DNA of 64,000 nucleotides from Metaphire vulgaris (taxonomy: Eukaryota > Annelida > Clitellata > Crassiclitellata > Megascolecidae), in NCBI GenBank assembly GCA_018105865.1, contig CM030849.1, positions 6,722,497-6,786,496 on the forward strand, given 5' to 3'. The translations under genes and the position numbers were made by a program. Shown piece by piece: positions 55,078-64,000 of this stretch. Numbering within the stretch: the first letter of the stretch is position 1; each line of letters starts with the position of its first letter. Below the pieces are notes generated by a model. It was not told the origin of the DNA and did no database searches. It worked only from the letters and a program-made list of their open reading frames with translations.

Positions 55078-55890
55078 AGAGGCTGTCCATAAATGGCGTC
55101 ACGCACTTAGGGGGAGGCTTCAAACTTTTGAGACTAGGCCTATGTGTGACGACGGTGAGAGGGGTTTCCAGAAATGCGATGTTTTAATACCGCAACGTTA
55201 TAAAATCGTGAGTGATTAATTAGTAATTATTGTTAAGTAGTCTTTAATATTACCGGTATTAGGTGAACTTCTAGTCCTATGTAAAATATTTCGGTTCACA
55301 ACGTCTTTGGTTTGGGATGCAGAGACCCAAGCTCTCCCTATTTGTTCCATGAAAGACAAGTTTAATTAACCACGGGAGAATGGAGAATAAATATCTATGT
55401 TTTATAATATCAATATTATTGAAACATTTTGAGTTTTGGCGTCAGTGATCCTACCAATTTTTCCAATTTGTTGAATGCATATTTGGAATAATTGTTTTAT
55501 TTATTTATTTATTTATTTATTTCAAGACAATTTTTAATAATTCTACACACTTCGTTTTTTCGTAATATTATTAAAATTCAAATTTGAACGTATTTTACAC
55601 TTATAATTATTATATTTCATTTTTAGAAGAATTTGAATAAGTTTCTGAATATCGTTTTAACTACAAAAATTATAATGAATAGTTTCAAACGAATTCATTG
55701 CAATACTTGCTTCATTCAAGAAATAAGTGATTTGAAACATTACTTTTGGCATTGAAAAGATGGGGAGCGGGTTAACGCGCTGTGACGTCAGTTTAGGGGT
55801 CTGGTGACTTTTTGTGACGACTTGTGACGAGGGGAGGACGGGGTAAAAACTGCCAAAATCGCATGTCGTCATTTAGGCCTATTGACAACC
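55078..55890. mobile_element. Possible eroded TA-MITE related to the one at 58.1 kb
   Basis: Left: TAGAGGCTGTCCATAAATGG, then CGTCACGCACTTAGGGGGAG; compare GGGGCTGTCCATTAATTA and TTTAGGGGAGGGG in the 58-kb element. Right part has GTTTAGGGGTCTGG, GTGACGACTTGTGACGAGGG and AACTGCCAAAATCGCATG, in the order seen near the right end at 58.4 kb. The right terminus is not clear. (ATTT)n at 55496-55520. Confidence 0.4.
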
Positions 55891-56069
55891 CATTAAGGCT
55901 CTGAATATGTTCAAAGAAGCCGTCAGACTACTTGACGTCGACGAGGTTTAGAACTGTAAAAAAGACAGTTTGGGTTTGTTAATGGACGACCATGTTCATT
56001 TGCTTTTTTTCTAGAATAGATTTATGGCAACGTAGATGGTGAAAATGTGCTTACACGTTGCAAAGGCAT

Positions 56070-56225
56070 TCGACAAAGTATAAGACCTCATTTTAGATTG
56101 GCAGCAAAGCTAGAGACATGTGGAATAGGAGGAAAGGTTCTTCGAATGATAAAGAGAATATTTGATAGGCGGAAGACACAAGATGGATGTTATAGGTAGA
56201 AAAGAAAGTGCTTGCATCTGAAATA
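56070..56225 (+). pseudogene. LINE RT motif-A fragment
   Basis: HVAKAFDKV in one frame (56076 on) and then, shifted, RLAAKLETCGIGGKVLRMIK followed by RIF. This is RT motif A (KAFDKV...L...GI.G..L..I..) with a frameshift. Inactive. Confidence 0.6.
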
Positions 56226-56299
56226 AGATTGATTCTGAAAGTAAATCAACTCATGTATGCGACCGAATAAAATGTGTTTGGGATATATTTAGGGGCCGA

Positions 56300-56395
56300 T
56301 CAATGAGGTGCCAGGGCCCTGGCGGGCCCGGCGGGCCCCGGCGGGCCCGGCGGGGCTCCGGCGGGCCCCGGCGGGCCCCCGGCCCACTTTAACCA
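56300..56395. repeat. GC-rich minisatellite, CGGCGGGCCC units
   Basis: About eight near-copies of CGGCGGGCCC or CCGGCGGGCC in tandem. It stands out as a GC island of under 100 bp in AT-rich DNA, and is next to GGTGCCAGGGCCCTGG, a palindrome. Confidence 0.8.
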
Positions 56396-57252
56396 CTGGT
56401 GTTAGTTTCAGTCAGCCTCAGTGGTTATACATCCATGTAGACGTTGTCCGAAAATTAAACACAATTTAAACTTGGCTTTTCCGAAATGTGCAATCACCTC
56501 ATGTGGTTACTGAACTTAGTTCATGCGAACTAGTCAATCTAATTGAACGTGGGGTTTTCCAGAATTGCAGCCGCATCAAGTGGTTAGCATAGGACTTCGT
56601 TCATCCGAAATAGTCTAGCTCTTCGTCTGGAGATAAGAATATTATTATGTTATTGATTAATTAGCAAAGAAAGCGCAATCGTATTTCGATACAGCAATCA
56701 AGTTGATATTGAAAGGCATAATTATTATACCTTGCCGTTAATAGTCAACTAAAGAAGGTTAGGTATGTAGACAACTTGCAGTCAACTCTGCGTCTTTTAA
56801 TTGCTTAACATATTTCTTGAATGCAGCAGTCTTACCTCAGTTTTGCTACAACACCCGTAGTCGTAACTCCAAATAGCGACTCCCTCTCTCATGCCATGGA
56901 AGTCGCGTAACTATGGGGCATCACTATATAAGCTACCAAGATGGGTTTCTGAAGAAACGCACACTGTAACATTTAGGCGCTTGACATCTCCACTCTAGCA
57001 GAATGAGTTCTAATAAACACCCAACGTTCAAATTTCTTTTATTTTGTAGCCAAAAGTTTTCAATATGAACTTCATTCAAGTATACAAAGAAAGTATTTAT
57101 GTAGACCCACTACTGCAATAATCCTGTACGTTCAACATCACTTGTCATTGCCATTTTCGGTTGTACTGTGGGATGTAGGCTACTGAATTATGACACAACA
57201 AATCATAAACTATATGAAACGATTCTACTATTTTGCCTATTTGTAGGATCAA

Positions 57253-57561
57253 TCTATAACATTAAAATCGTTATCTGTATGTCTGTTGCCTTCGAGCGTT
57301 CTGATTGGTTGGCTGTGTGAGCGTTCTGATTGGTTGCGTTCGAGCGTTCTGATTGTTTGGCTGTGTGAGCGTTCTGATTGGTTGGCTGTGTGAGCGTTCT
57401 GATTGGTTACCTTCAAGCGTTCTGATTGGTTGGCTGAGTGAGCGTTCTGATTGGTCATTCTGGAATTGGAATTGGATTGGTCATTGCCTCGAGCGAAGCG
57501 ACGCGAAGCTCGCCTCATGCGAGCGAAGCTCGCGCGAGCGAAGCGAGCCTTCGAGTTCTAG
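57253..57561 (+). mobile_element. Non-autonomous Helitron, copy 2, 309 bp
   Basis: Starts TCTATAACATTAAAATCG after an A and ends GAGTTCTAG before a T. Near the 3' end GCGAGCGAAGCTCGC forms a stem-loop, as Helitrons require. Interior has six or seven near-tandem copies of AGCGTTCTGATTGGTTG, about 30 bp apart. Shares the 5' end with the element at 26514. Confidence 0.8.
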
Positions 57562-57659
57562 TTATAATATTAGTATCGTCAGCAAAAATATTTTTAAAAA
57601 GTTGAGGCATTATGTAAGTTATTTATAGATATAATTAAAAGAAGAGGTCTTGAAATAGA

Positions 57660-58560
57660 GCCTTGGGGTACACCAAATTTGATGTTCAAGCGAAAGGAAT
57701 TGCTAGAATTAATATATGTTCAGGTAAATTTCTTACGATTAGTCAGATAACTAGTAAACCACTTAGGCCTATGTGAAACTCGTTTGATGCCATAATAGTT
57801 TACTTTATGTAGGCCTAACAGCAATTTATGATCGATAACATTGAAAGCCTTTGCAAGATCAAGACAAATCCCTTTAGTAAATTTATTAGCTTCAAAGTTT
57901 TCAGTATTTGCGTCAGTTAGTTTCATTAATGGTGTTTAAGTAGCATGATTCGCTCTAAAGCCAAGTTGTGGTGGTGAAAGCATATTATATTTTATTAAGA
58001 AATTTAAGTAATCTATAAACATCACTCTTTCAACAAATTTTGAAAAATAGGTAGGGGTTGTCCATTAATTACGTCAACAATTTAGGGGAGGGGTATGAAA
58101 AAGTTTGACAGTTGTTGACAGGGGAGGGGGTCAAGAGAAGTTGGCGTCAACAATTTCACTTTTTCAAATAATCAAAAATAGAAAATTTCATGGAATGCTA
58201 CTTATTACAATGAAAAAATCATGACAAAAACGGTCATCACCACCACATTTTGACACTCGATGAGCAAAAAATGGTCATCATCGCAAAAAATAATAACCTT
58301 GTTATTGGGACTTGCCATTGATCTTGGGGGTCAAAAGTTTTGACATAATTATAAGGGCGTAACTGAAAGTTGACAGTTGTTGACAAGAGGAAGGTGTCAA
58401 AACTGCCCAAAATTGACATAATTAATGGACAGCCCCTAGAATAGATATAGGTCTATAGTTAGTAATCTGAGATCTATCTCCATTTTTATATTGGTATTAC
58501 TTTGGCAAATTTTAATTCATCAGGTACTATTCCCATTTTAAAGGAGAAATTTATGAGTAT
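57660..58560 (-). pseudogene. CR1-like LINE RT interrupted by a MITE
   Basis: Minus strand, downstream part (57720-58050): GICLDLAKAFNVIDHKLLLG, then SYLTNRKKF, preceded by QLGFRANHAT. Upstream part (58440-58540): VPDELKFAKVIPI, then ISDY and a PISI-like end. Removing the MITE and one TA joins these as PISIL-PIF, the NYRPISILPxxSK block. Stops and frameshifts throughout. Confidence 0.75.
58054..58436. mobile_element. TA-target MITE (Tc1/mariner type) in a LINE
   Basis: Ends GGGGTTGTCCATTAATTACG and, inward from the right, GGGGCTGTCCATTAATTATG, about 25 bp of TIR, flanked by TA at 58052-58053 and 58437-58438. 383 bp. Contains two TGA(C/G)...GGTCATCA motifs. Superfamily from TA TSD and GGGG-type ends, inferred. 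Confidence 0.8.
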
Positions 58561-58599
58561 AAATATGAGTATCTGTGTCTTCTGTGAGTATTTCTTATA

Positions 58600-59000
58600 T
58601 AAAAAGCAGATTTAATGACAACTTTTTGATTAATGTCAGCATATCCAGGAGTTTTTTAGATTTAACTTAATGGTGCTATTTATTTCATAAGCGTTCGTAG
58701 GAAAAGTAGAAAAAGAGTGTTTACTAGGATTATCAATTGATGCGTTTTTATTAATTAAATTAATTTTTATTAATTAAATTAAACTCTAGGATACATTCAC
58801 TTCTGGAATTAAGATTGATTCCTATGATGATAAAATATTCATTAAAAGTATTCACTATGGATGATGAAATAGATAAATGCCTTGCTATATTGACTTGTTC
58901 ATTTACATTCTTATTTTTATTTAATACTTTATTTATCAATTTCCAGGTTTTTTCGCATATTCAATTAATTTGTCACAATAATAACTTATTAACATGACCA
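58600..59000. other. Non-coding AT-rich stretch
   Basis: May be more of the decayed LINE upstream region, but no motif was recognised. ATTAATTAAATTAA is directly repeated near 58750. Confidence 0.35.
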
Positions 59001-59001
59001 T

Positions 59002-59600
59002 GGGTGTAACCGTAAAAAAATTATTTGGGGGTTCTCCTCTCTCACCTCCCTCGCCTCCCAATTTTCTTCTCCTTTCTTTCCTTTCCTTTTCTCTCCCCTC
59101 GCCTCTTCTTAGCAGCGGGGGTCGGGAGTATAACCACCTGAGATGACATATGGGGGCACCAGTGCTTCAACTTGCCCCTCCTATCATGATGTTGATGTGC
59201 CGTAAGACTAAAGCAATTTTCCAATCACTCAACCGAAGATACAGCAAAAATTGAGCCTCATAAGTCATTGTGCATAAATGTGTAAAGTTACTTAGGGGAA
59301 CAGCTATAGCGTCCTCCTTGCATTTTTCGTTTTGGGGCGCGCCGTTCCCCCTTCAGGCTATTTAAAAGGATGACGTCCTCCGCGTCCCTCCTCCATTAGC
59401 CCTCTTTATATATGATCTGAATATGGTAACTGTGGCCATGAAGGAGCTGAGGGAGCTACTGTGCTCCCACCTGGGCAGGGAGTAGAAGCTGATGACGCTG
59501 ATGACGACGATGATGATGATGATGATGAAGACGACCGCTGATGACGACGATGATAGTATGCTATAAAATGATGATAGCATTTTGTAGAAGGCAATTCTTA
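59002..59600. repeat. Pyrimidine tract and (GAT)n-like segment
   Basis: CTCCTCTCTCACC to TCTCTCCCCTCGCC (59033-59105) is nearly all pyrimidine. GACGATGATGATGATGATG is at 59507-59528 with a duplicated CTGATGACGACGATGAT. The left edge ATGGGTGTAACC is MITE-like but no partner was found. Confidence 0.45.
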
Positions 59601-59609
59601 GTGTTCACC

Positions 59610-60200
59610 AGTCAACGTCAGCCTTTTTAACCATAGGCGTGTAACCACTGTAACGCGATAGTTTTTCTCGTTAACAGAAACGCAGAACCAGTTTAATAAC
59701 CACGCTTGTGTTTCAGCAGCTACGCAATAAAATTAAACCTCTCGAGTTGGGGTGGAGTTTTTTCTGAGAAGACAGTTTATTGGAGGGGAGAGATGGTTGG
59801 CATGGTTTTATAGTTTGGCCATAGGCTAAATGAGTTCCGTATGGACAGACATCTTTCTGACGGTATTACAGTATGTAGGCCTACTCGAACACACGACTTA
59901 AAACCACGCGGTTAAATTCAATTCTTGATGCTTATATTACAGCCTTACAGGTCTAATATGAAAATTTATGAAATGAAGCGTCTATGTGTGCAAATCAGAA
60001 TTCGCACGAATTGTAGAGCGCTCCATGCAGTCTTTGGCCTTTCCTTCCATGTTTTAACGCTATAGAAATTGACTTATAAGCTAAACTAACTACACTAAAC
60101 GTCAGCTGTAATTTTTCATTGGCATAGGCTATATTCAATGATTGTCTGCCTTATGTGCCCCGATCTTGGTGATCTTCTTTTAAACTGTCCGCATTTTTCT
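59610..60200. other. Non-coding stretch, nothing recognised
   Basis: No gene or repeat end recognised. Confidence 0.4.
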
Positions 60201-60221
60201 GAAGTGTTTGTAATGATAACG

Positions 60222-60251
60222 ATACTGATGATGATGATGATAATAATAATA

Positions 60252-60334
<83 letters not shown>

Positions 60335-60360
60335 AATAATGATGATAATGATGATAATGA
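60222..60360. repeat. (GAT)n microsatellite
   Basis: About 30 GAT/TGA units with AAT interruptions at each side. Confidence 0.95.
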
Positions 60361-60499
60361 AAGTACAAGTATTTCATATAGTTTGCATACAATTTGAAAT
60401 TTCGCTGATTCTCCCACACCCTCAATCCAAGAATAGGAAATTGCTCTAAATTGTTTCCTCGTCTCCATTACTTCATCTCGCCATATGTTCACTGTACCG

Positions 60500-61080
60500 A
60501 AGATCTATACGGTTTTAGTAGAAAGTTCGAATGAACCACTGCTATCGTCTGTATAACCATTAACCACCCATGAGCTACTGCCACGCTGCCAGCTGCAGCT
60601 GCCAGGGCTGAATTACTGCCTTTCGGAGCCCAGTATACGACATTCCGATTGAATTTGAAGCCACGCCATGATGGCCAGGGTAGGTCAATAGGCCTAATTA
60701 ATAACCCCTACGCAGAGCAGAGTCGATAATAATAAAAAAGGCCAAACGTAAAGGATGCGGCTATAAACTAACCTAAGATCCTTGTCCAACAACTAAATGT
60801 GTTGGAAAAAAGATTTGGAATGCTATTTTAGAGAACGCCATATCGAAACTTCTAAAGGTTTGGATTCTGATTCAACTTGATGCAATTTGGAGGTTGAGCA
60901 AGATTCGGGATTAAGCGATCACCATATGCTGATATATGAGCTGCCCTAAAATTAGAAACAGGATTAAATTCAGTAGGCCTACTAGAGTGTACAGCAAATT
61001 AATTTAACGAGGAGAGTTTTAGAGTTTCAGGCTGCAGCTTGCCTATGATAGAGTGCTAATAAAAAGCAAGGTCCAACACA
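60500..61080. other. Non-coding stretch, nothing recognised
   Basis: No domain-bearing frame or paired inverted ends. Two TAGGCCTA octamers lie in it. Confidence 0.4.
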
Positions 61081-61086
61081 ATACAG

Positions 61087-61330
61087 CAGTGGCGGTTCCA
61101 CGTGGGGGATGAGTGGGATGCATCACCACCGGAAATGTTTTGCTTGTCAAATTTTTTGGGTAAAAGTCAAGTAAATTGACGGGGAAAACTGCGGGTGACC
61201 TTTTTTGCTTGTCAGCCTATTTTTCTGTAAAAGTCTAGTAAAATTCGGGGAAAATTGCCTTTTTTGCTTCTCAGCCTTTTTCTTTTCGGCAAAGTTTATT
61301 GATTTCCCCCTCTCTTTTCATCCCCACCAA
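61087..61330. mobile_element. hAT-type MITE end fragment, family CAGTGGCGG
   Basis: Starts CAGTGGCGGTTCCACG, then two copies of a TTTTGCTTGTC-type unit (TGACCTTTTTTGCTTGTCAG and a shorter relative). The right end could not be paired, so limits are approximate. Confidence 0.45.
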
Positions 61331-61863
61331 ATTCCTGTAAGCGGGTGTTTATATAAGGTCTAGGGAACTCTAGCTCCAAAGAAATATAGATGGTATACTA
61401 TTTTAAATTTATTATTAAATAAAAGAAGACTACAGATTTAAATGCGATATATATTTTGAATAAACAATAGGCATTATAAATAACAACAAGATAGCACAAA
61501 ATTCCAAAATAATACAAAATTAAAAATTAAAATTATTTGCAGACCTTTTTCTGTAGCTTAGGCAGGTGTGATCTCCAGGATCCCCCAGACGAAAGATACC
61601 ATAACCCAAATAATTGTCCCTTTTAAAGAATTTTGCGACTGATCTTAGGCTATTGGTTTTCAGGACATAGTGGACTGCCCCCTTTACTCTGGACATGGTA
61701 TACCCTCGAACAAAGCAAATGTACTGATCTAATTCCTAATTTTGATAGAGAAGACAATGCTAAGGAGAAAAGTCAATGTCAACGTCATTGTTAAGAAATG
61801 GTCACTTTGGCAAAACCCCCACTCATTCTATTAACTGGCCTCCTGTATTCGAAGTTCAAACTA

Positions 61864-61874
61864 TTGTTCTCTCT

Positions 61875-61917
<43 letters not shown>
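61864..61917. repeat. (CT)n microsatellite
   Basis: About 20 CT units. Confidence 0.95.
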
Positions 61918-61919
<2 letters not shown>

Positions 61920-62246
61920 TGTATAGGGTGCGTGCAATTATCTTTACTATGGCCAGTATCGATATAAATTTTGATCCGCGTCTATCCTATCTCCACCATG
62001 GCCGACAACACAACAGATTTAACCCTTCTTCTGCCCTGTATCTACCTATATCTGTGATCACAGTCCAATTATAAAGAATAGTGTAGGCTTATCGCAGAAC
62101 TAAAATTAGAATCGGTCCTAAAGGAGGTCACGCGCACTGCGCATGCGCATGCAAATGTGGTCATTAGATAGTTGAATTCACGCGGTATTGTGTGAATTAC
62201 TAAATAGATTTCTTAACGTTTAATTTGTTCCGCGATAAAATTAAGT

Positions 62247-62608
62247 ATGCCCATCAAACACTGTTGTTATGTAACATGTGCAAATGACAAAGGGAAAACT
62301 GAAATTTGTTTGAAAGAAGGGGTTCGTTTTATACAGTTCCTCGGTCCGTCGAGTCGTCGACTGACAGAGCAAAAGCAAAGAGGTGGGCTGTAGCATGTCG
62401 ACGAGAGAATTTTACTATCGGGAACATTACCAGATGGACATACATTTGCAACAAGCACTTCTTAGATCCAACTGGGCCAACTCAGATGAATACGGATCCT
62501 CTACCAGCCAACTCCACACATCATACAATCCTACCTTCAAATAATATCAAATTGCATATTTTCATGGACAAGGCACAGGGCATACGTTCAATAACTGTTA
62601 AAGTTTGA
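62247..62608 (+). pseudogene. THAP zinc-finger domain, frameshifted
   Basis: ATG at 62247 starts MPIKHCCYVTCANDKGK, the THAP C-x4-C start after MP. It runs on as GVRFIQF. In the next frame follow DRAKAKRWAVACRREN and YICNKHFLDP, the invariant W and the C-x2-H-F of the THAP C2CH zinc finger. One base appears to be missing at about 62340, since the FxxFP motif would run across the shift. THAP domains bind DNA in host factors and in P-element-type transposases, and which applies here is unknown. A sequencing indel is possible. No coiled coil or transposase core follows. Confidence 0.7.
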
Positions 62609-62625
62609 TGCCTACTAGCCAAACG

Positions 62626-62747
62626 CAGTGGCGTCATTTGCCAAAATTGCCTAAAATTTCCTAAAATTTGCAAAAATGCCTAAGATTTGCAAAAATTTGA
62701 CCATAAAATTATCTCGTCCCCCAGAAAAGTGTGAAATGACGCTACTG
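62626..62747. mobile_element. hAT-type MITE, 122 bp, exact TSD
   Basis: Ends CAGTGGCGTCATTTGCC and, inward, CAGTAGCGTCATTTCAC; exact TSD GCCAAACG (62618-62625, 62748-62755). Interior repeats CCTAAAATTTGC-like words. One of the shortest of the family here. Confidence 0.92.
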
Positions 62748-63164
62748 GCCAAACGTTTAACCATCCTACATATCACTGCAGTTTCACTCGTACTCGTGGG
62801 TGTCGTCGCCTACTAAAAATCTCTATAACTAGTTAATTTATTCTGGCTAGGGTGAAGAGCCAAGCTAACAAGAAATTTGTTTAAAAATTATAACTCAAAA
62901 TTGAAATGTTAACATTCAAATTCTCAAGATCGTCGTTTATTCTTTATTAGCATTGCTTAACTTAACATGTATGTTATTTTATATATATTTATATATATAT
63001 AATTTATTTATTTACTTACTTACATAATACATACTTAGCGCTATATTAGACATAGCCTATGCACAAGTTCATCGTTTTTCCGGTCTGCACTCTAGCCAAC
63101 GTTTCAATTCAACAACTGAATTGTTTGTAACATCACTACGGCGAAGTTTTGCTCCTGGAACGTT

Positions 63165-63245
63165 TGACCAACGTTCCCTCTAAGCTGCGCGCGTGCGCGC
63201 GCGCGCAGCTGATCCAGCATCCCCGCGCAGCTACTTTCTTCCCAG
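63165..63245. mobile_element. MITE-like end with alternating (GC)n, Z-DNA prone
   Basis: ACGTTCCCTCTAAGCTGCGC, then (GC)n-like GTGCGCGCGCGCGCAGCTG. GTTCCCTCTAAGCTGCGC resembles ends of a widespread hAT-type MITE. No partner end found. The alternating GC run could form Z-DNA. Confidence 0.4.
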
Positions 63246-63798
63246 CGCAGCAAATGAAGAACAGCTAAATAACCAGCCTAGCATAACGCAGTTTGAAACT
63301 CTGTGGCATAATCCGTTAAAGTTCAAACTTCCGTAATTCGTGATCAAAAACGGAACTCGAATAGAGATGTTTTTTGCATTCATCGCCTTGGTCGAGAAGC
63401 GATGAATGAAGCGATGAACGTTTCTCGACCTTACTCCCGACCAAAGGTCGATAAAGGTTAAAATCAAAGTGGCTCGAATCAGATTATTAGAGATGTGCGC
63501 TTTATCCCTTTACCATACACTCCATACAGTATGCGAATTGTTCCAACAACTAGCACTCTGATTGATCCACTCTAGCGGTACCTCTCTTTGAAGCCAAGAA
63601 GGCGTTGATGAGTCAACTAGACTTCCTACATCAGACCCCAGGGCTCAGCTAGGGCCACACTTAACTGATTAATGATAATTTTCTATGGAAAACTCAGTTA
63701 CAAACATACGTCTTACGGGCTAAGAACTTAAGAATTATGACGCTTAAAGTTTCCGACGGCGTGTTGTTATATGTAAATTTGGTGCTGGGCAAAAGCAA

Positions 63799-63996
63799 GT
63801 GGCGAGTTCTCGACTGGTAAAGCCTGGGATAGGTGGAAATTGGATAAATCTTCTGCTAACGGAGTCAAAGGATATGCGACAAAAATTATTCGAACTGAAT
63901 GATCGCCAAATAAGTAAGGGTGAGCAAGTGAAAATTCTCATAGACAATGTTTTCTTGGCCATATCAATCAATACTGTCAGTTGTCGATATGAGTAG
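63799..63996 (+). other. Short open frame, unknown
   Basis: 65-codon frame from 63799, reading KPGIGGNWINLLLTESKDM, then LFELNDRQISKGEQVKI. The composition is protein-like, but no family is recognised and the window ends soon after. It may be a partial exon. Confidence 0.25.
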
Positions 63997-64000
63997 CTTT

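Noticed and set aside
60138..60492. Open frames with poly-Met, poly-Ser or poly-His
   Set aside because: Product of the (GAT)n microsatellite.

Overview
The window is AT-rich eukaryotic DNA with intron-split genes, long (AT)n, (ATT)n and (GAT)n microsatellites, and dense, old, nested transposons. The content (an IL-17-like cytokine, a fibrinogen-domain lectin, a Ly6/uPAR-like GPI tail, a tandem C2H2 zinc-finger exon, a DUF4806-like gene, abundant hAT-type MITEs, RTE and CR1-like LINEs, tRNA SINEs, Helitrons) fits a marine invertebrate. I lean to a deuterostome such as an echinoderm or hemichordate, but the species cannot be fixed from sequence alone. There are no prokaryotic features.

Layout. 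About 2.7-6.1 kb (+) holds the exons of a DUF4806-like gene that changes frame several times and is probably decayed. 7-15 kb is repeats: hAT MITEs, a SINE split by another repeat, a long-TIR element at 10.3-11.3 kb and a candidate solo LTR at 13.1-15.3 kb. 15.6-17.2 kb (+) is a 14-finger C2H2 protein exon, followed by a piggyBac-like MITE. 19.5-23.1 kb (-) is a fibrinogen-related gene whose exons join in phase, but a CR1-like LINE sits inside its first visible exon. 23-29 kb is hAT elements, a Helitron with a 55-bp tandem repeat, and LINE scraps. 29.4 kb holds a lone signal-peptide exon. 30.5-31.6 kb is a dead LINE RT. 33.1-34.6 kb (+) is a two-exon IL-17-like gene with a hAT MITE in its intron. 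36.6-36.8 kb (-) is the last exon of a Ly6/uPAR-like GPI-anchored protein.

38.2-42.2 kb is a MITE into which a near-full-length RTE LINE inserted by twin priming: its 5' part is inverted, its 3' part is in sense, and an 11-bp target-site duplication flanks it. 43.1-45.3 kb and 48.4-51.5 kb hold two decayed copies of one DNA-transposon family, with shared WDGK and HxWYLS motifs and TIRs starting near TTAGGGTG. The rest (52-64 kb) is repeats, LINE scraps, a Helitron, a MITE inside a CR1-like LINE and a frameshifted THAP domain.

Host genes that look usable are the IL-17-like gene, the zinc-finger exon and the Ly6-like exon. The fibrinogen gene is compromised by its LINE. Secreted or surface immune-type genes (IL-17-like, FReD, Ly6-like) lie within about 17 kb. 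This may be chance, since nothing here shows co-regulation.
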